The notes beneath the pieces were generated by a model. It saw nothing but the letters and a program-made list of their open reading frames with translations. It was not told the DNA's origin and did not search any database. The translations under genes were made by a program, and so were the position numbers. This document shows positions 54,724 through 63,990 of a DNA stretch of 64,000 nucleotides, piece by piece. The number at the start of each line of letters is the position of its first letter. Within the stretch, counting starts at the first letter, position 1. Source of the stretch: Sphingobacteriaceae bacterium DW12 (lineage in GTDB: Bacteria; Bacteroidota; Bacteroidia; Sphingobacteriales; Sphingobacteriaceae); contig JROE01000004.1 in assembly GCA_000783305.1 (NCBI GenBank), positions 558,001 to 622,000 of the forward strand, read 5' to 3'.

Positions 54724-55620
54724 ATGAGCCAAGTTGCCGAAAGGGTATCTCTACATACACGCAATGACTACGAAGTAAAGCACCTGTCCTTGGACGACGA
54801 CTTCATTGTCCACAACGCAATGGACAATAGTTCAATTTTGGTGGTCTCCACAGGTGGGAATAGTACGCTTCTTATAGAACAAGAACACATTGAATTAAAA
54901 GAAGAACATTGTTGCTTTGTATATTCAAAGGGGGTAGACTTATATCTAGCAGCCGAAAATACAGACGCCCAAGTATTGATTCTAACTTTTAGAGATGGTT
55001 TTTTGGGAAGTAGTGAAATAGAATTCTATCATCATGAAAACATGATTACACTCCTTCGCTCCTTCACAGCTCCTCATACATTCTACGTGCCCTCACTTCA
55101 CACAACAGTCCTCGATTTGGTACACACGCAATTTCCAGAAAGATTGGCATCCACATTCTATAGGGCAAAATCGTTGAACATTTTTTGCCGACTTCTCGAG
55201 CACCTGGAGTTAGCACGTGAAGGGAAAAATGTACATTTAAGAGAAATGGATGTGGAGAAAGTGAATCTGGCGAAGCGGATCATTGAGAACAACCTTGGAC
55301 AGAACTATACAATCCCACAGCTAGCGAGAGAAGTGGGCACTAATGAGCAGTATCTAAAAAAACATTTCAAACTCTTCTTCGGAAAGACGGTCTTTAATTA
55401 CATTTTAGAGTGCAAAATGCAAAAAGCAAAGCAACTGCTAAAGGATCACGACCTCAAAATCAGCATAATCAGCCAACAGTTGGGATATAAGCATGCCACG
55501 CATTTTACAACGGCATTCAAAAAATTCTTTGGCTATGTACCAAACTCGATTAGATATTTGGCCATTGTCACAGTGGACAGCATTGGCTCGCTAGCCGAAT
55601 GCTCCCTCTTGGTCCTCTAA
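54724..55620 (+). CDS. AraC family transcriptional regulator of the SusC/SusD-type operon
   Basis: A 298-residue regulator with an N-terminal ligand-type domain and a C-terminal double helix-turn-helix (about 185-285: TIPQLAREVGTNEQYLKKHFKLFFGKTVFNYILECKMQKAKQLL, then SIISQQLGYKHATHFTTAFKKFFGYVPNSIR). It resembles the PchR group that senses siderophores, which fits its place opposite a TonB receptor and near a PepSY reductase. The N-terminal domain is weakly conserved, so the effector is unknown. The last 19 residues after the usual end (IRYLAIVTVDSIGSL...) are an unusual extension. Confidence 0.88.
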   Translation: MSQVAERVSLHTRNDYEVKHLSLDDDFIVHNAMDNSSILVVSTGGNSTLLIEQEHIELKEEHCCFVYSKGVDLYLAAENTDAQVLILTFRDGFLGSSEIEFYHHENMITLLRSFTAPHTFYVPSLHTTVLDLVHTQFPERLASTFYRAKSLNIFCRLLEHLELAREGKNVHLREMDVEKVNLAKRIIENNLGQNYTIPQLAREVGTNEQYLKKHFKLFFGKTVFNYILECKMQKAKQLLKDHDLKISIISQQLGYKHATHFTTAFKKFFGYVPNSIRYLAIVTVDSIGSLAECSLLVL

Positions 55621-55744
55621 ATACAACATTCTCTTCCCATAGTAGGATAAGCGTACATCTTTTCCGCTATTCGTGAACAACGAGCAAATGGGAAGGTAGA
55701 ACACCTAATAGGCTAATAGCCGAGCACTGTTATCAATCGTGCAT

Positions 55745-55777
55745 AAAAAAGGGTAAATCCGTTAAGAATCTACCCTT
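55745..55777 (-). terminator. Terminator of the nagB-type gene
   Basis: Arms AAGGGTA (55749-55755) and TACCCTT (55771-55777) form the stem. On the minus strand it is followed by TTTTTTATGC, the complement of the A run at 55745-55750. It lies 24 bp past the stop of the NagB gene. Confidence 0.7.
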
Positions 55778-55800
55778 CTATACTTAATAAGAAGACTATC

Positions 55801-57723
55801 TTAATCAAACTTCCATCTTACAAAGGCTTCAATAGCCTCGTAATCTGCTAATCCTAGTTGATCGTATAAAGATGCGGTCTCGCTAGTTCTATCTTCAGCA
55901 CGTACCCAAAATTCGCGAGGGTCGTCCCCAGGAAATACTGGAAGGTCTTTTTGCGACTGATGCTTAAAGATTGCCAACCGCTTGCGGTATACCTCTTGAG
56001 GGGATAGTGGCACAGCCATCTCAATCTCGTGGATTGGAAATTCATGCCAAGCACCGCGATACAACCATAGCCAACAGTCTTTTGTCCACTCGTCTGTTTG
56101 ACGAAGTCTCTTGACCGCCTCTAATATGATATCGAAACAAATCCTATGTGTACCATGTGGATCGGCAAAATCTCCAGCCGCAAAGATTTGATGCGGCTTC
56201 ACTTTACGCAACAACTCCATTGTCTGCACGATATCATCTTCGAAAGATACATTTTTAGAAAACTTCTGTCTATCGTAAAATGGTAGGTCTTGAAAATGGA
56301 TATTGGACGCTGGCAAGCCGACAAAACGGGCCCCGGCAATTGCCTCTCCTTTACGGATTAACGCCTTTATTTTGCGAATAATATCTGTGTCAATTTGATT
56401 TGGTTTTTTATTGGAGAAAATCGCCTGACTCTCGTCATATAATGCTTTAATCTTTGCGGCATCAATCCCCATCTCATTTGCAAAGTCTTCTGCAAATTCC
56501 AAGTATCTAACCACATCGTCATCCCATACAGCGGTATTTCCACTTGTCTGATAGGCGACATGTACATCATGTCCTTGGTCTGCCAAGCGGATAAAAGTTC
56601 CTCCCATTGAAATAACGTCATCATCAGGGTGTGGAGAAAATACAATAGATGTTTTTTTAGCCGGCTCTGCACGCTCAGGTCTTTGCGAATCGTCCACATT
56701 TGGCTTGCCTCCTGGCCAACCTGTAATAGTATGTTGCAATTCGTTAAAGATGCGAATATTGATGTTGTAAGCAGGCCCTTCTTCAGTAACAAGCTTGGCC
56801 ATACCATGGCTATTATAATCTTCCTCTTGAAGTTTCAAGATTGGCTTTTGCACCTCTAAAGCAAGCCAAACCACTGCTTTTTTGGTTAGCTCCGGAGTCC
56901 ACTCCACGTCTTCAGCCAACCAAGGTCTATCAAAACGGGTCAATAACGATGCGGCATCTGTATCTAAGATAAACTCAACATTGTCCGATAGCTGAAGGTA
57001 AGTCGCTGGGATATCTGCTGAAATCTCACCTTCCACGGCTTTTTTCACAATCTCGGCTTTGTTTCCACTCCAAGCCATTAGGATAATTTCTCTGGCTTTG
57101 AAAATAGTTCCCACACCCATAGTAAGCGCTTTACGGGGTACGTTTTCTTTTCCTCCAAAATCACGTGACGCATCGCGACGAGTCAAATCATCCAACGTGA
57201 CCAATCGTGTCCCTGAATTTGGCGCTGAACCTGGCTCATTAAAACCGATATGTCCAGTACGACCAATACCAAGTATTTGGATGTCCAATCCTCCACAGTC
57301 TGTAATCTTCTGTTCGTATGCCGCACAAAAAGCCTGTACATCTTTTACATCCAACGTACCATCTGGGATATTGATATTTGATTTTTCTATATCTACGTGA
57401 TCGAACAACTTGTTGTTCATAAATGTCACATAGCTCTGAGCCGCGTCAGGTTGCATTGGATAATATTCATCCAAGTTAAAGGTGACGACATTCTTAAAGC
57501 TCAATCCTTCCTCCTTGTGCAGACGAATCAATTCTGCATACACTCTTACTGGAGTAGCACCTGTTGCTAATCCAAGAACGGCCTGTTGGCCTTTTTCTTG
57601 CTTTGCACGGATAATATCAGCTATACGTTTCGCAACAATTTTTGAAGCGGTGTCTTGGTCAGTATACACACTTACAGGAACTTTTTCGAAGCGTGTTTCT
57701 TCCAATAAATTTAATCTAGCCAT
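55801..57723 (-). CDS. nagB: Glucosamine-6-phosphate deaminase fused to a PIG-L/LmbE domain
   Basis: A 640-residue fusion. The N-terminal part (about 1-290) is NagB (GLATGATPVRVYAEL, NLDEYYPM, GIGRTGHIGFNEPGS), which converts glucosamine-6-phosphate to fructose-6-phosphate and ammonia. In E. coli NagB the motif has Asp (Asp141) where this protein has Thr (R-T-G-H), while His143- and Glu148-equivalents are kept. The C-terminal part (about 360-600) is a PIG-L/LmbE-type deacetylase fold with SPHPDDDVISMGG, and DPHGTHRIC as the second metal ligand. Such fusions are known in Bacteroidota. Together they may act on acetylated amino sugars; the deacetylase substrate is not proven. Confidence 0.93.
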   Translation of the reverse strand: MARLNLLEETRFEKVPVSVYTDQDTASKIVAKRIADIIRAKQEKGQQAVLGLATGATPVRVYAELIRLHKEEGLSFKNVVTFNLDEYYPMQPDAAQSYVTFMNNKLFDHVDIEKSNINIPDGTLDVKDVQAFCAAYEQKITDCGGLDIQILGIGRTGHIGFNEPGSAPNSGTRLVTLDDLTRRDASRDFGGKENVPRKALTMGVGTIFKAREIILMAWSGNKAEIVKKAVEGEISADIPATYLQLSDNVEFILDTDAASLLTRFDRPWLAEDVEWTPELTKKAVVWLALEVQKPILKLQEEDYNSHGMAKLVTEEGPAYNINIRIFNELQHTITGWPGGKPNVDDSQRPERAEPAKKTSIVFSPHPDDDVISMGGTFIRLADQGHDVHVAYQTSGNTAVWDDDVVRYLEFAEDFANEMGIDAAKIKALYDESQAIFSNKKPNQIDTDIIRKIKALIRKGEAIAGARFVGLPASNIHFQDLPFYDRQKFSKNVSFEDDIVQTMELLRKVKPHQIFAAGDFADPHGTHRICFDIILEAVKRLRQTDEWTKDCWLWLYRGAWHEFPIHEIEMAVPLSPQEVYRKRLAIFKHQSQKDLPVFPGDDPREFWVRAEDRTSETASLYDQLGLADYEAIEAFVRWKFD

Positions 57724-57931
57724 TTTAGATATAAAGTATTTGATAAGGTGAGTAGCAAATTTAATAATTTATATGGTTTAATAACAGCGCCTTTGCGCTT
57801 TTTTGCAAGTTTTTGTCGGTTATGTCGTTTTTTGCCCTTACTCAACCGTTTGAGCATACCTTACAAATTCTAGCCAAACCTAAAATAACGGCGTCATCAC
57901 CTACTACCGATTAAAATATAAACAGCTGAAT

Positions 57932-59083
57932 TTAACCAATATTCTGCAGTAAATCAACTGCTTTACTCAATGTATCCGTCCTTTTTGCAAAGCAAATCCT
58001 CAACAAACACTGGTTGACTTCGGTTGCATAAAAAGCAGATATTGGAATCATGGCTACTCCTTTCTCTTTGGTCAGCAATTCGGCAAATTGTAGTTCTGGA
58101 AGATTTGAAATCCGTTGATAGGAGACGTTTAGGAAATAAGTTCCTTCACATGGAAGGATATCTAGCCCGGTACCACTCAGTCCTTCAATCAGTAAGTCTC
58201 TTTTTTGCTGAAAAAAACCAGGAAGTGACAAATAGACTTCGGGGTTTGAAAGGTAGTCGGCAATCGCATACTGAGTGGGCGCATGCACACTAAAGACATT
58301 AAATTGATGGACTTTTCTAAACTCGGCAGTCAGCTTTTCAGGAGCAATACAATAACCCACCTTCCACCCTGTGGTATGCAGTAGCTTTCCAAAAGAAGCC
58401 ACCACAAAAGCCCTCGACCGTAGCGATTCATACTGCAACATGGAATGTGGTCTTCTATCATCAAAAATCAGGTGCTCATAAACCTCATCACTGACGAGGA
58501 GGATATTGGTCATCTCAACCAGCTGTTGGAGCGCTAGAAAATCTCGCTCTTGAAGAACCCGTCCTGTAGGATTATTGGGATTGTTGAGGATAATCATTCG
58601 GGTTCTATCGGAGACTAGATGTTTGACCTCATTCCAATCAATTTCAAAATCGGGCGCCTGTAACATAACTGGAATAACCCGACCACCAAATAATTCGACT
58701 GTAGGTCGATAACAATCATATGCGGGCTCGAAAATAATAACTTCATCTCCGACTGCTATGATGGAGGCAATAGCTGTAAAAATGGCCTGGGTGCCTCCCG
58801 CAGTAACCGTCACCTCATCTGCTGGGTGAATATCGATTCCGTAAAGATTTTCTACTTTTTCGGCAATCCGCTCTCGTAATACCGGTACACCCGCCATAAA
58901 TGCATACTGATTGTACCCCTCTTTCATATATTTGCTGACGAGATCGACAAGCTTGGGATCCGTCTCATAGTCAGGAAAGCCCTGCGAGAGATTTAACGCT
59001 TGATATTGTTGCGCTAGATCGGACATCCGGGTAAATATCGTAGTGCCCACGTGTGGCAGTTTGGAGGTTAGATTGAAAGACAT
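57932..59083 (-). CDS. PLP-dependent class I/II aminotransferase, methionine aminotransferase-like
   Basis: A 383-residue fold-type I aminotransferase similar to YbdL. It probably transfers the amino group of methionine (or glutamine/phenylalanine) to a keto acid. LNLSQGFPDYETDPKLVDLV near 30-50, ILNNPNNPTGR near 165-176, the PLP lysine Lys233 in SFGKLLHTTGWKVGYC and the Arg in CLLRICFAKRT are the usual residues. It is a monocistronic-looking gene. An alternative reading is a kynurenine aminotransferase, which is close in sequence. Confidence 0.88.
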   Translation of the reverse strand: MSFNLTSKLPHVGTTIFTRMSDLAQQYQALNLSQGFPDYETDPKLVDLVSKYMKEGYNQYAFMAGVPVLRERIAEKVENLYGIDIHPADEVTVTAGGTQAIFTAIASIIAVGDEVIIFEPAYDCYRPTVELFGGRVIPVMLQAPDFEIDWNEVKHLVSDRTRMIILNNPNNPTGRVLQERDFLALQQLVEMTNILLVSDEVYEHLIFDDRRPHSMLQYESLRSRAFVVASFGKLLHTTGWKVGYCIAPEKLTAEFRKVHQFNVFSVHAPTQYAIADYLSNPEVYLSLPGFFQQKRDLLIEGLSGTGLDILPCEGTYFLNVSYQRISNLPELQFAELLTKEKGVAMIPISAFYATEVNQCLLRICFAKRTDTLSKAVDLLQNIG

Positions 59084-59141
59084 CTTGTTTTATGATAAAT
59101 AATACACTAAAGTAGTAGATTATTTATCAAAATAATCAGAC

Positions 59142-61628
59142 CTAATTGAGAATACCTAAAAATTTAAGTCCGATTATAACACCTTCTTTTGAGCGGCCGC
59201 TTTGTAGACTACGCACATAATCCAAGCGCAGCATTCTGAACTTACCCCATCCAATATTGTCAAGACCGAATGTAAATTCGTGATACGGCTGTCTATCGGG
59301 TAAGGAGAGATGGTGATATCCGAGGACGATATTCCATTGAAGCTGATTTAACAACGGGACTCTGTTTAACAGATATCCTTTAAAATTATGTTCGGCGTGC
59401 ATTTCCAGATACGCATCATCGGTGCTATTGGTGTAATAAGGTAACAGAAGGAAGTTATTCAAATATCTGGTTGTCGTCCCTACATGTGTCTGATTGCCAT
59501 TAAAATGTTGAAAATCTGCAAATGATATCTGCTCTGCGTTAAAGAATTTTCCAGCTTTAACAACAACGCCTAATTGACCTTTGTTACCAAAGACGACATC
59601 TTGATCGGCTCTTATATGAAGCGCTTGATACTTGTACTTAGAAGCGGATGCTCCAAAAGCTTGCTCCCACTGCATCGATACGATAGGATAGCGATCATTA
59701 GGGACTGCGATTCGAGCATCTGGCCGTTCAAATACCTGCTGGCCAAATTTTATTTGTGTGCCTAAAGCATATTTAAATAAATGATGGCGATCAAAAATCG
59801 GGATGTCGTGTCCTTGAGGTTGCAGAGGGTTGTTAGCGGTATAATTCTTTTCTTTATTAAAAAAAGAAAAATTTGTTTGATTCTCTAAAGCAATCCTATC
59901 GCTATAGGCTACCGAAGCCATCATCCGCACGGCGGTGGTTACCTGCTGTGCATAAGCCAATTTAACGAAATCCTGTTGGTATACTTTCATGAAATTTTCC
60001 TTGAAGAAGAGCGATGCACCCATATTTACCAACTTAGATATTGGCTCCTCTGTATTGAACTGCGAGATTTTGCGTCCACCTTCAACAGAGACTACTCTAT
60101 AGTCATGTGTATCAAAGCGGTGCGTCAACAGCCCCTCTACCCGTAGCCTACGATCAGCTAGTCCATAGTTGAAATTGATTTTGCCGGTCGAATAGCGCCC
60201 CCTACCCGACCGGCCCAATTTTGCAGACATCATCGCATTAAAATTCCATCCTTGCACGGTATTGAAACTCGTCGAAAAAATATTAGACAAGCCTCTATAT
60301 TCAAACAAAAAATTGGAGGGGGTATGCCTATACTGATATCCTGTAATAACATCCAAAAAACTAAACTTGCTATATTTACGATCCAGCGAGTCTATGTAGG
60401 AAGGAGAGCTTCTAAGGGTCTGTATACTGTCTTTGCGGATATAGTCTTGTCTCTCTTCTAACGTCAACGGGATAGGGCGTATTGCTTTCCAATATGCTTC
60501 GTCTTTGGTATTGGCATCTTTTACCATCGTGGCCACCACATTCGAAAATACCCCTTTTCCAAAATCTCGGACATACGCATAATTTGAAAAATTGTGTATA
60601 TACCTTCCGTTGAAATGAAAGCCCAAAATACTTGCCTGAAAGTCAATCGTTTGCAAGGACTTAGACCATCGATTATCTTGAGAATTATGGATATACTGCT
60701 GCCTAAGACTTAGTGTATCGATAATAGGTTGATTCATGCTATATCCATTGATCTTAAAATCTACAGCATAGATTGCCCATGTCTGGTCCACGATATAGAT
60801 ATAGCCGGCGACGGTGGGCTCTTTTTTTCGTATGGGGGTCACACTTAGCCTATGCACCAAGGGACCATCATCTAACGAAATCTTACTCTCTCGTTTGAAA
60901 CGGTAGTAGGAGAAGGCCCTATCCGAAATAGGGGAGATAATAGGGGCACCTAGATCAACTGTATTTGTATAAAAATCAAAGTTGGTCCCTTGAGCGGTAT
61001 TGAAACTGAACCCCTTATCATCTCCACTGACTTTTGAGGCCACGATCTTTTCACGAATACTGTTGGGCTTTTGAAATGCTATTTCGGAGACGGTCTCAGA
61101 CAGGTAGATCACACCTGATCGACTAGTGTCTAAAATACCATCTTCATCCTCTATTTTTTGACCGAGAATGCGCTTAGGAAGTTCTTTCACCCGAAAAATA
61201 CCTCTCGAGTAAAAGTCAGCCCTATATTTATCATTCCTTTCCCCATTTGCCTTTCGACTACGAATGGCTTGTTGAATAATATAAACTGCTGGATCTATCC
61301 CTTTGACTCCCACAACAACTTCGTCTATCATTCGCTGTTCGGCATGAAGCACAATCTTTAAGTCGACGGGGTGCCTACTAAGGTCTACGGTCATTGTTTT
61401 AGATCGATAACCGAGACTTTGAAATGTAAGTTGACAGCTCCCTTCTTGAGCCTGCATTCTCAATTCGAACTGCCCTGACCCGTTAGTAGAGGTGCCAATC
61501 GTGCTTTGTTGGACCTGGACTGTGACATAGGCCAAGGCCACTCCAGCAGTATCTGTCACCATACCACGGATTTGCGCAAATCCAACGGCATGAAATACGA
61601 AGAGTATAGTTACAGTAAGATATCTCAT
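59142..61628 (-). CDS. DUF5686 and carboxypeptidase-regulatory-like domain protein (outer-membrane)
   Basis: An 828-residue protein with a signal peptide (cleavage near GFAQ), a CarboxypepD_reg-like Ig-type domain (about 20-105: IRGMVTDTAGVALAYVTVQVQ... and FQSLGYRSKTMTVDL) and the DUF5686 region, rich in Tyr/Asp/Phe strands (FKRESKISLDDGPLVHRLSVTP, IHNFSNYAYVRDFGKGVFSN), probably an outer-membrane barrel. It is frequent in Bacteroidota, with unknown function, and may act as an outer-membrane partner in surface or cell-wall processes. No TonB box is evident. It stands alone on its strand. Confidence 0.88.
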   Translation of the reverse strand: MRYLTVTILFVFHAVGFAQIRGMVTDTAGVALAYVTVQVQQSTIGTSTNGSGQFELRMQAQEGSCQLTFQSLGYRSKTMTVDLSRHPVDLKIVLHAEQRMIDEVVVGVKGIDPAVYIIQQAIRSRKANGERNDKYRADFYSRGIFRVKELPKRILGQKIEDEDGILDTSRSGVIYLSETVSEIAFQKPNSIREKIVASKVSGDDKGFSFNTAQGTNFDFYTNTVDLGAPIISPISDRAFSYYRFKRESKISLDDGPLVHRLSVTPIRKKEPTVAGYIYIVDQTWAIYAVDFKINGYSMNQPIIDTLSLRQQYIHNSQDNRWSKSLQTIDFQASILGFHFNGRYIHNFSNYAYVRDFGKGVFSNVVATMVKDANTKDEAYWKAIRPIPLTLEERQDYIRKDSIQTLRSSPSYIDSLDRKYSKFSFLDVITGYQYRHTPSNFLFEYRGLSNIFSTSFNTVQGWNFNAMMSAKLGRSGRGRYSTGKINFNYGLADRRLRVEGLLTHRFDTHDYRVVSVEGGRKISQFNTEEPISKLVNMGASLFFKENFMKVYQQDFVKLAYAQQVTTAVRMMASVAYSDRIALENQTNFSFFNKEKNYTANNPLQPQGHDIPIFDRHHLFKYALGTQIKFGQQVFERPDARIAVPNDRYPIVSMQWEQAFGASASKYKYQALHIRADQDVVFGNKGQLGVVVKAGKFFNAEQISFADFQHFNGNQTHVGTTTRYLNNFLLLPYYTNSTDDAYLEMHAEHNFKGYLLNRVPLLNQLQWNIVLGYHHLSLPDRQPYHEFTFGLDNIGWGKFRMLRLDYVRSLQSGRSKEGVIIGLKFLGILN

Positions 61629-61859
61629 ATCCGGATTGCTAATAACTTGATGGAGGTTGAAAACACAAAGTTAATTGAACAGGCCATAATAACTAGTTAA
61701 ACATTGTTAATAAACACTCCATCCCTACGAGCGGTCTACTGGAAATCTACTTACACATATTGTCTTGAACAATCACCTTCCACAAATGTTGTATATCTTT
61801 ATTCTTTTTGAAATGGTTAAATGACAAAAATATTACTCGACCAGATTTATAGATTATAT

Positions 61860-61867
61860 TATCTTTG
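61860..61867 (+). promoter_or_regulatory. TAnnTTTG-type -7 element before the TlpA-like gene
   Basis: TATCTTTG at 61860-61867 sits 10 bp before the ATG at 61878, so transcription would start only a few bases upstream of the coding region. It supports the downstream starts (61878 or 61884) over a longer frame to 61821. A convincing -33 element is not obvious. Confidence 0.5.
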
Positions 61868-61877
61868 TAAAAACACG

Positions 61878-62570
61878 ATGCACATGAAGACTATATTTTT
61901 ATACTTACTTCTCGCTTTTCCAATTCTTTTATTTGGCCAACAAAAGAAAGAATTTACGAAGCAGGACTATATCCAACAGGTTAAAGACAATCCCGACTCT
62001 ATTTCCAGCTTGATTTCGCTTCGTCGAGTGGGCGGATATGACCCTGATTACAAAGAAATGCAGACGCTTTACAACACGCTTAGCAAGCAGGTGCGCAGTT
62101 CGAAAGAGGGTAAAGAATTTCAAGACTACCTAAAGGTACTGTCTAAAGTTGCTATTGGAAAACAGGCCCCAGACTTCAGTCAAAACGACACAACCGGAAC
62201 TCCATTTAAATTGCGCGAGCTGCGAGGGAAATATGTATTGTTGGATTTTTGGGCATCATGGTGCCCGGATTGTAGAGTAGAAAGTCCAGATTTAGTCGCT
62301 ACTTACGAAAAATTTAAGGGTGACCGATTCGAAATTCTTGGAATATCCTTCGATAAAGACAAGCAGTCATGGACCAAGGCAATACACGTCGATAAAAGGC
62401 ATTGGAAACATGTTTCGGATCTTAAAAGATGGCAGAATGACATTGGGACACTATATGGTGTTAAAGCAATCCCACAGAATGTATTGATTGACCCGAATGG
62501 CAAAATCATCGCGCGTAATCTTCATAAAGAGGATTTGAACAAAAAATTGGCCGAGGTGCTCGGAAAATAA
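61878..62570 (+). CDS. TlpA-like thioredoxin family protein, exported
   Basis: The start is taken at ATG 61878 (230 residues; MHMKTIFLYLLLAFPILLFGQ signal peptide), since the longer frame to 61821 destroys the signal. The AhpC/TSA-TlpA domain (about 92-228) has IGKQAPDFSQNDTTGTPFKLRELRGKYVLLDFWASWC, with active-site Cys129 and Cys132 in CPDC, and cis-Pro in AIPQNVLIDPNGKI. The CPDC motif is uncommon, most TlpA-like proteins having CPPC or CGPC. It probably reduces disulfides in the periplasm. The N-terminal 70 residues are a helical extension. Confidence 0.9.
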   Translation: MHMKTIFLYLLLAFPILLFGQQKKEFTKQDYIQQVKDNPDSISSLISLRRVGGYDPDYKEMQTLYNTLSKQVRSSKEGKEFQDYLKVLSKVAIGKQAPDFSQNDTTGTPFKLRELRGKYVLLDFWASWCPDCRVESPDLVATYEKFKGDRFEILGISFDKDKQSWTKAIHVDKRHWKHVSDLKRWQNDIGTLYGVKAIPQNVLIDPNGKIIARNLHKEDLNKKLAEVLGK

Positions 62571-62600
62571 GGACGGGGAATCCCCGTCCCCTTGTTTTTT
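62571..62600 (+). terminator. Rho-independent terminator after the TlpA-like gene
   Basis: GGACGGGG (62571-62578) and CCCCGTCC (62582-62589) pair perfectly, followed by CCTTGTTTTTT. It ends the + strand gene; radA converges. Confidence 0.85.
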
Positions 62601-62604
62601 CAGA

Positions 62605-63990
62605 CTAACCAAATAAAGCGCTAAAGAGATCTTCTAATTTCGCGACCGGTCGTATCGCAATATTATATTTCTTAGAAACAAGTCCTTTGGTATTGAATTT
62701 TGAAATAAATACCCCATCAAAACCAAGTTTTTCAGCCTCAGCAATCCGTTGCTCTATACGGTTTACAGCTCTAATCTCACCTGATAATCCTACCTCTCCA
62801 GCAAATGCTAAATTGGATTGTATAGGCATATCCTGTTGTGAAGAGATAATAGCAACGATAACGGCTAGATCAATGGCAGGATCTTCGACGCGAAGTCCTC
62901 CTGCAATATTCAAAAATACATCCTGCGCGCTCAACCTGAATCCAAATCGCTTCTCCAGTACGGCCAATAACATGTTGAGCCGCTTGGTATCATAACCTGT
63001 GGATGACCGTTGAGCATTTCCGAAAGCTGAATTACTGACTAAGGCCTGCACTTCAATCATCATCGGTCGCATTCCTTCAAGCATCGCGGCAATAGCTACT
63101 CCACTTACGGGCTCATCTCGTTGAGAGAGCATTATTTCAGAAGGATTGGAGACTTCCCTTAGTCCGGACCCCTGCATTTCATAGATACCTAATTCCGAGG
63201 CGGATCCAAATCGATTTTTTACCGCTCTCAATATGCGATACACATGGTGTCTATCACCCTCAAACTGTAAGACTGTATCAACCATATGCTCCAATACCTT
63301 AGGGCCAGCAATAGAGCCATCCTTAGTGATGTGTCCAACGATAAATACGGGTGTACTTGTTTCCTTCGCAAATCGCAGCAATTCGGCGGTGCACTCCCTG
63401 ACCTGAGAGACAGACCCAGGCGCGGATTCTATTTGCGACGAATGTAATGTCTGAATAGAATCGATAACGATTACATTGGGCTGTACGGCCTCTATCTGTT
63501 TAAATATGTTTTGAGTAGATGTTTCGGTCAGGATATAGCAATTGGCCATAGAAGACTGCGAGAGCCGCTCAGCTCGCATTTTGATTTGTTGCTCGCTTTC
63601 CTCGCCGGAGATATAGAGCGTCTTTACCTGCGGAATGGAAAGTGCCAATTGGAGCATCAACGTAGACTTCCCAATTCCAGGTTCGCCCCCAATCAATACT
63701 AACGACCCTGGTACAATCCCTCCGCCAAGCACCCTGTTAAATTCATGATCCGGGGTCAATATCCGCGACTCATCTTGGTACACGATCTCGTGAATGATAG
63801 CAGCTTTATTTGCTCGCTTTGGTGTAGCACTAGCAGTGGTGCTCCGCCATTCGGGAACTTTAGAACTGCTCTTTTCGACGACTTCCTCGACAAAAGAATT
63901 CCACTGTTTGCAAGAAGGACACTGCCCCATCCATTTCGGGGATTCGTATCCACAGTTTTGACAGAAATATGCTGATTTAGTTTTCGCCAT
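62605..63990 (-). CDS. radA: DNA repair protein RadA
   Basis: A 461-residue RadA/Sms of full length. It is a hexameric ATPase that drives DNA branch migration in recombination. A zinc finger (Cys10, Cys13, Cys24, Cys27), Walker A GGEPGIGKSTL, a RadA-specific KNRFGS motif and a C-terminal Lon-like domain with the GLSGEIRAVNRIEQRIAEAEKLGF stretch are all present. The start is ATG at 63990. Upstream, only 10 bases remain in the window, so its promoter is not covered. Confidence 0.96.
   Translation of the reverse strand: MAKTKSAYFCQNCGYESPKWMGQCPSCKQWNSFVEEVVEKSSSKVPEWRSTTASATPKRANKAAIIHEIVYQDESRILTPDHEFNRVLGGGIVPGSLVLIGGEPGIGKSTLMLQLALSIPQVKTLYISGEESEQQIKMRAERLSQSSMANCYILTETSTQNIFKQIEAVQPNVIVIDSIQTLHSSQIESAPGSVSQVRECTAELLRFAKETSTPVFIVGHITKDGSIAGPKVLEHMVDTVLQFEGDRHHVYRILRAVKNRFGSASELGIYEMQGSGLREVSNPSEIMLSQRDEPVSGVAIAAMLEGMRPMMIEVQALVSNSAFGNAQRSSTGYDTKRLNMLLAVLEKRFGFRLSAQDVFLNIAGGLRVEDPAIDLAVIVAIISSQQDMPIQSNLAFAGEVGLSGEIRAVNRIEQRIAEAEKLGFDGVFISKFNTKGLVSKKYNIAIRPVAKLEDLFSALFG

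Noticed and set aside
57787-57806. A GCGC hairpin followed by T residues upstream of the NagB gene
   Set aside because: It would end + strand transcription, but no + strand gene leads into it; probably chance or a weak antisense signal.
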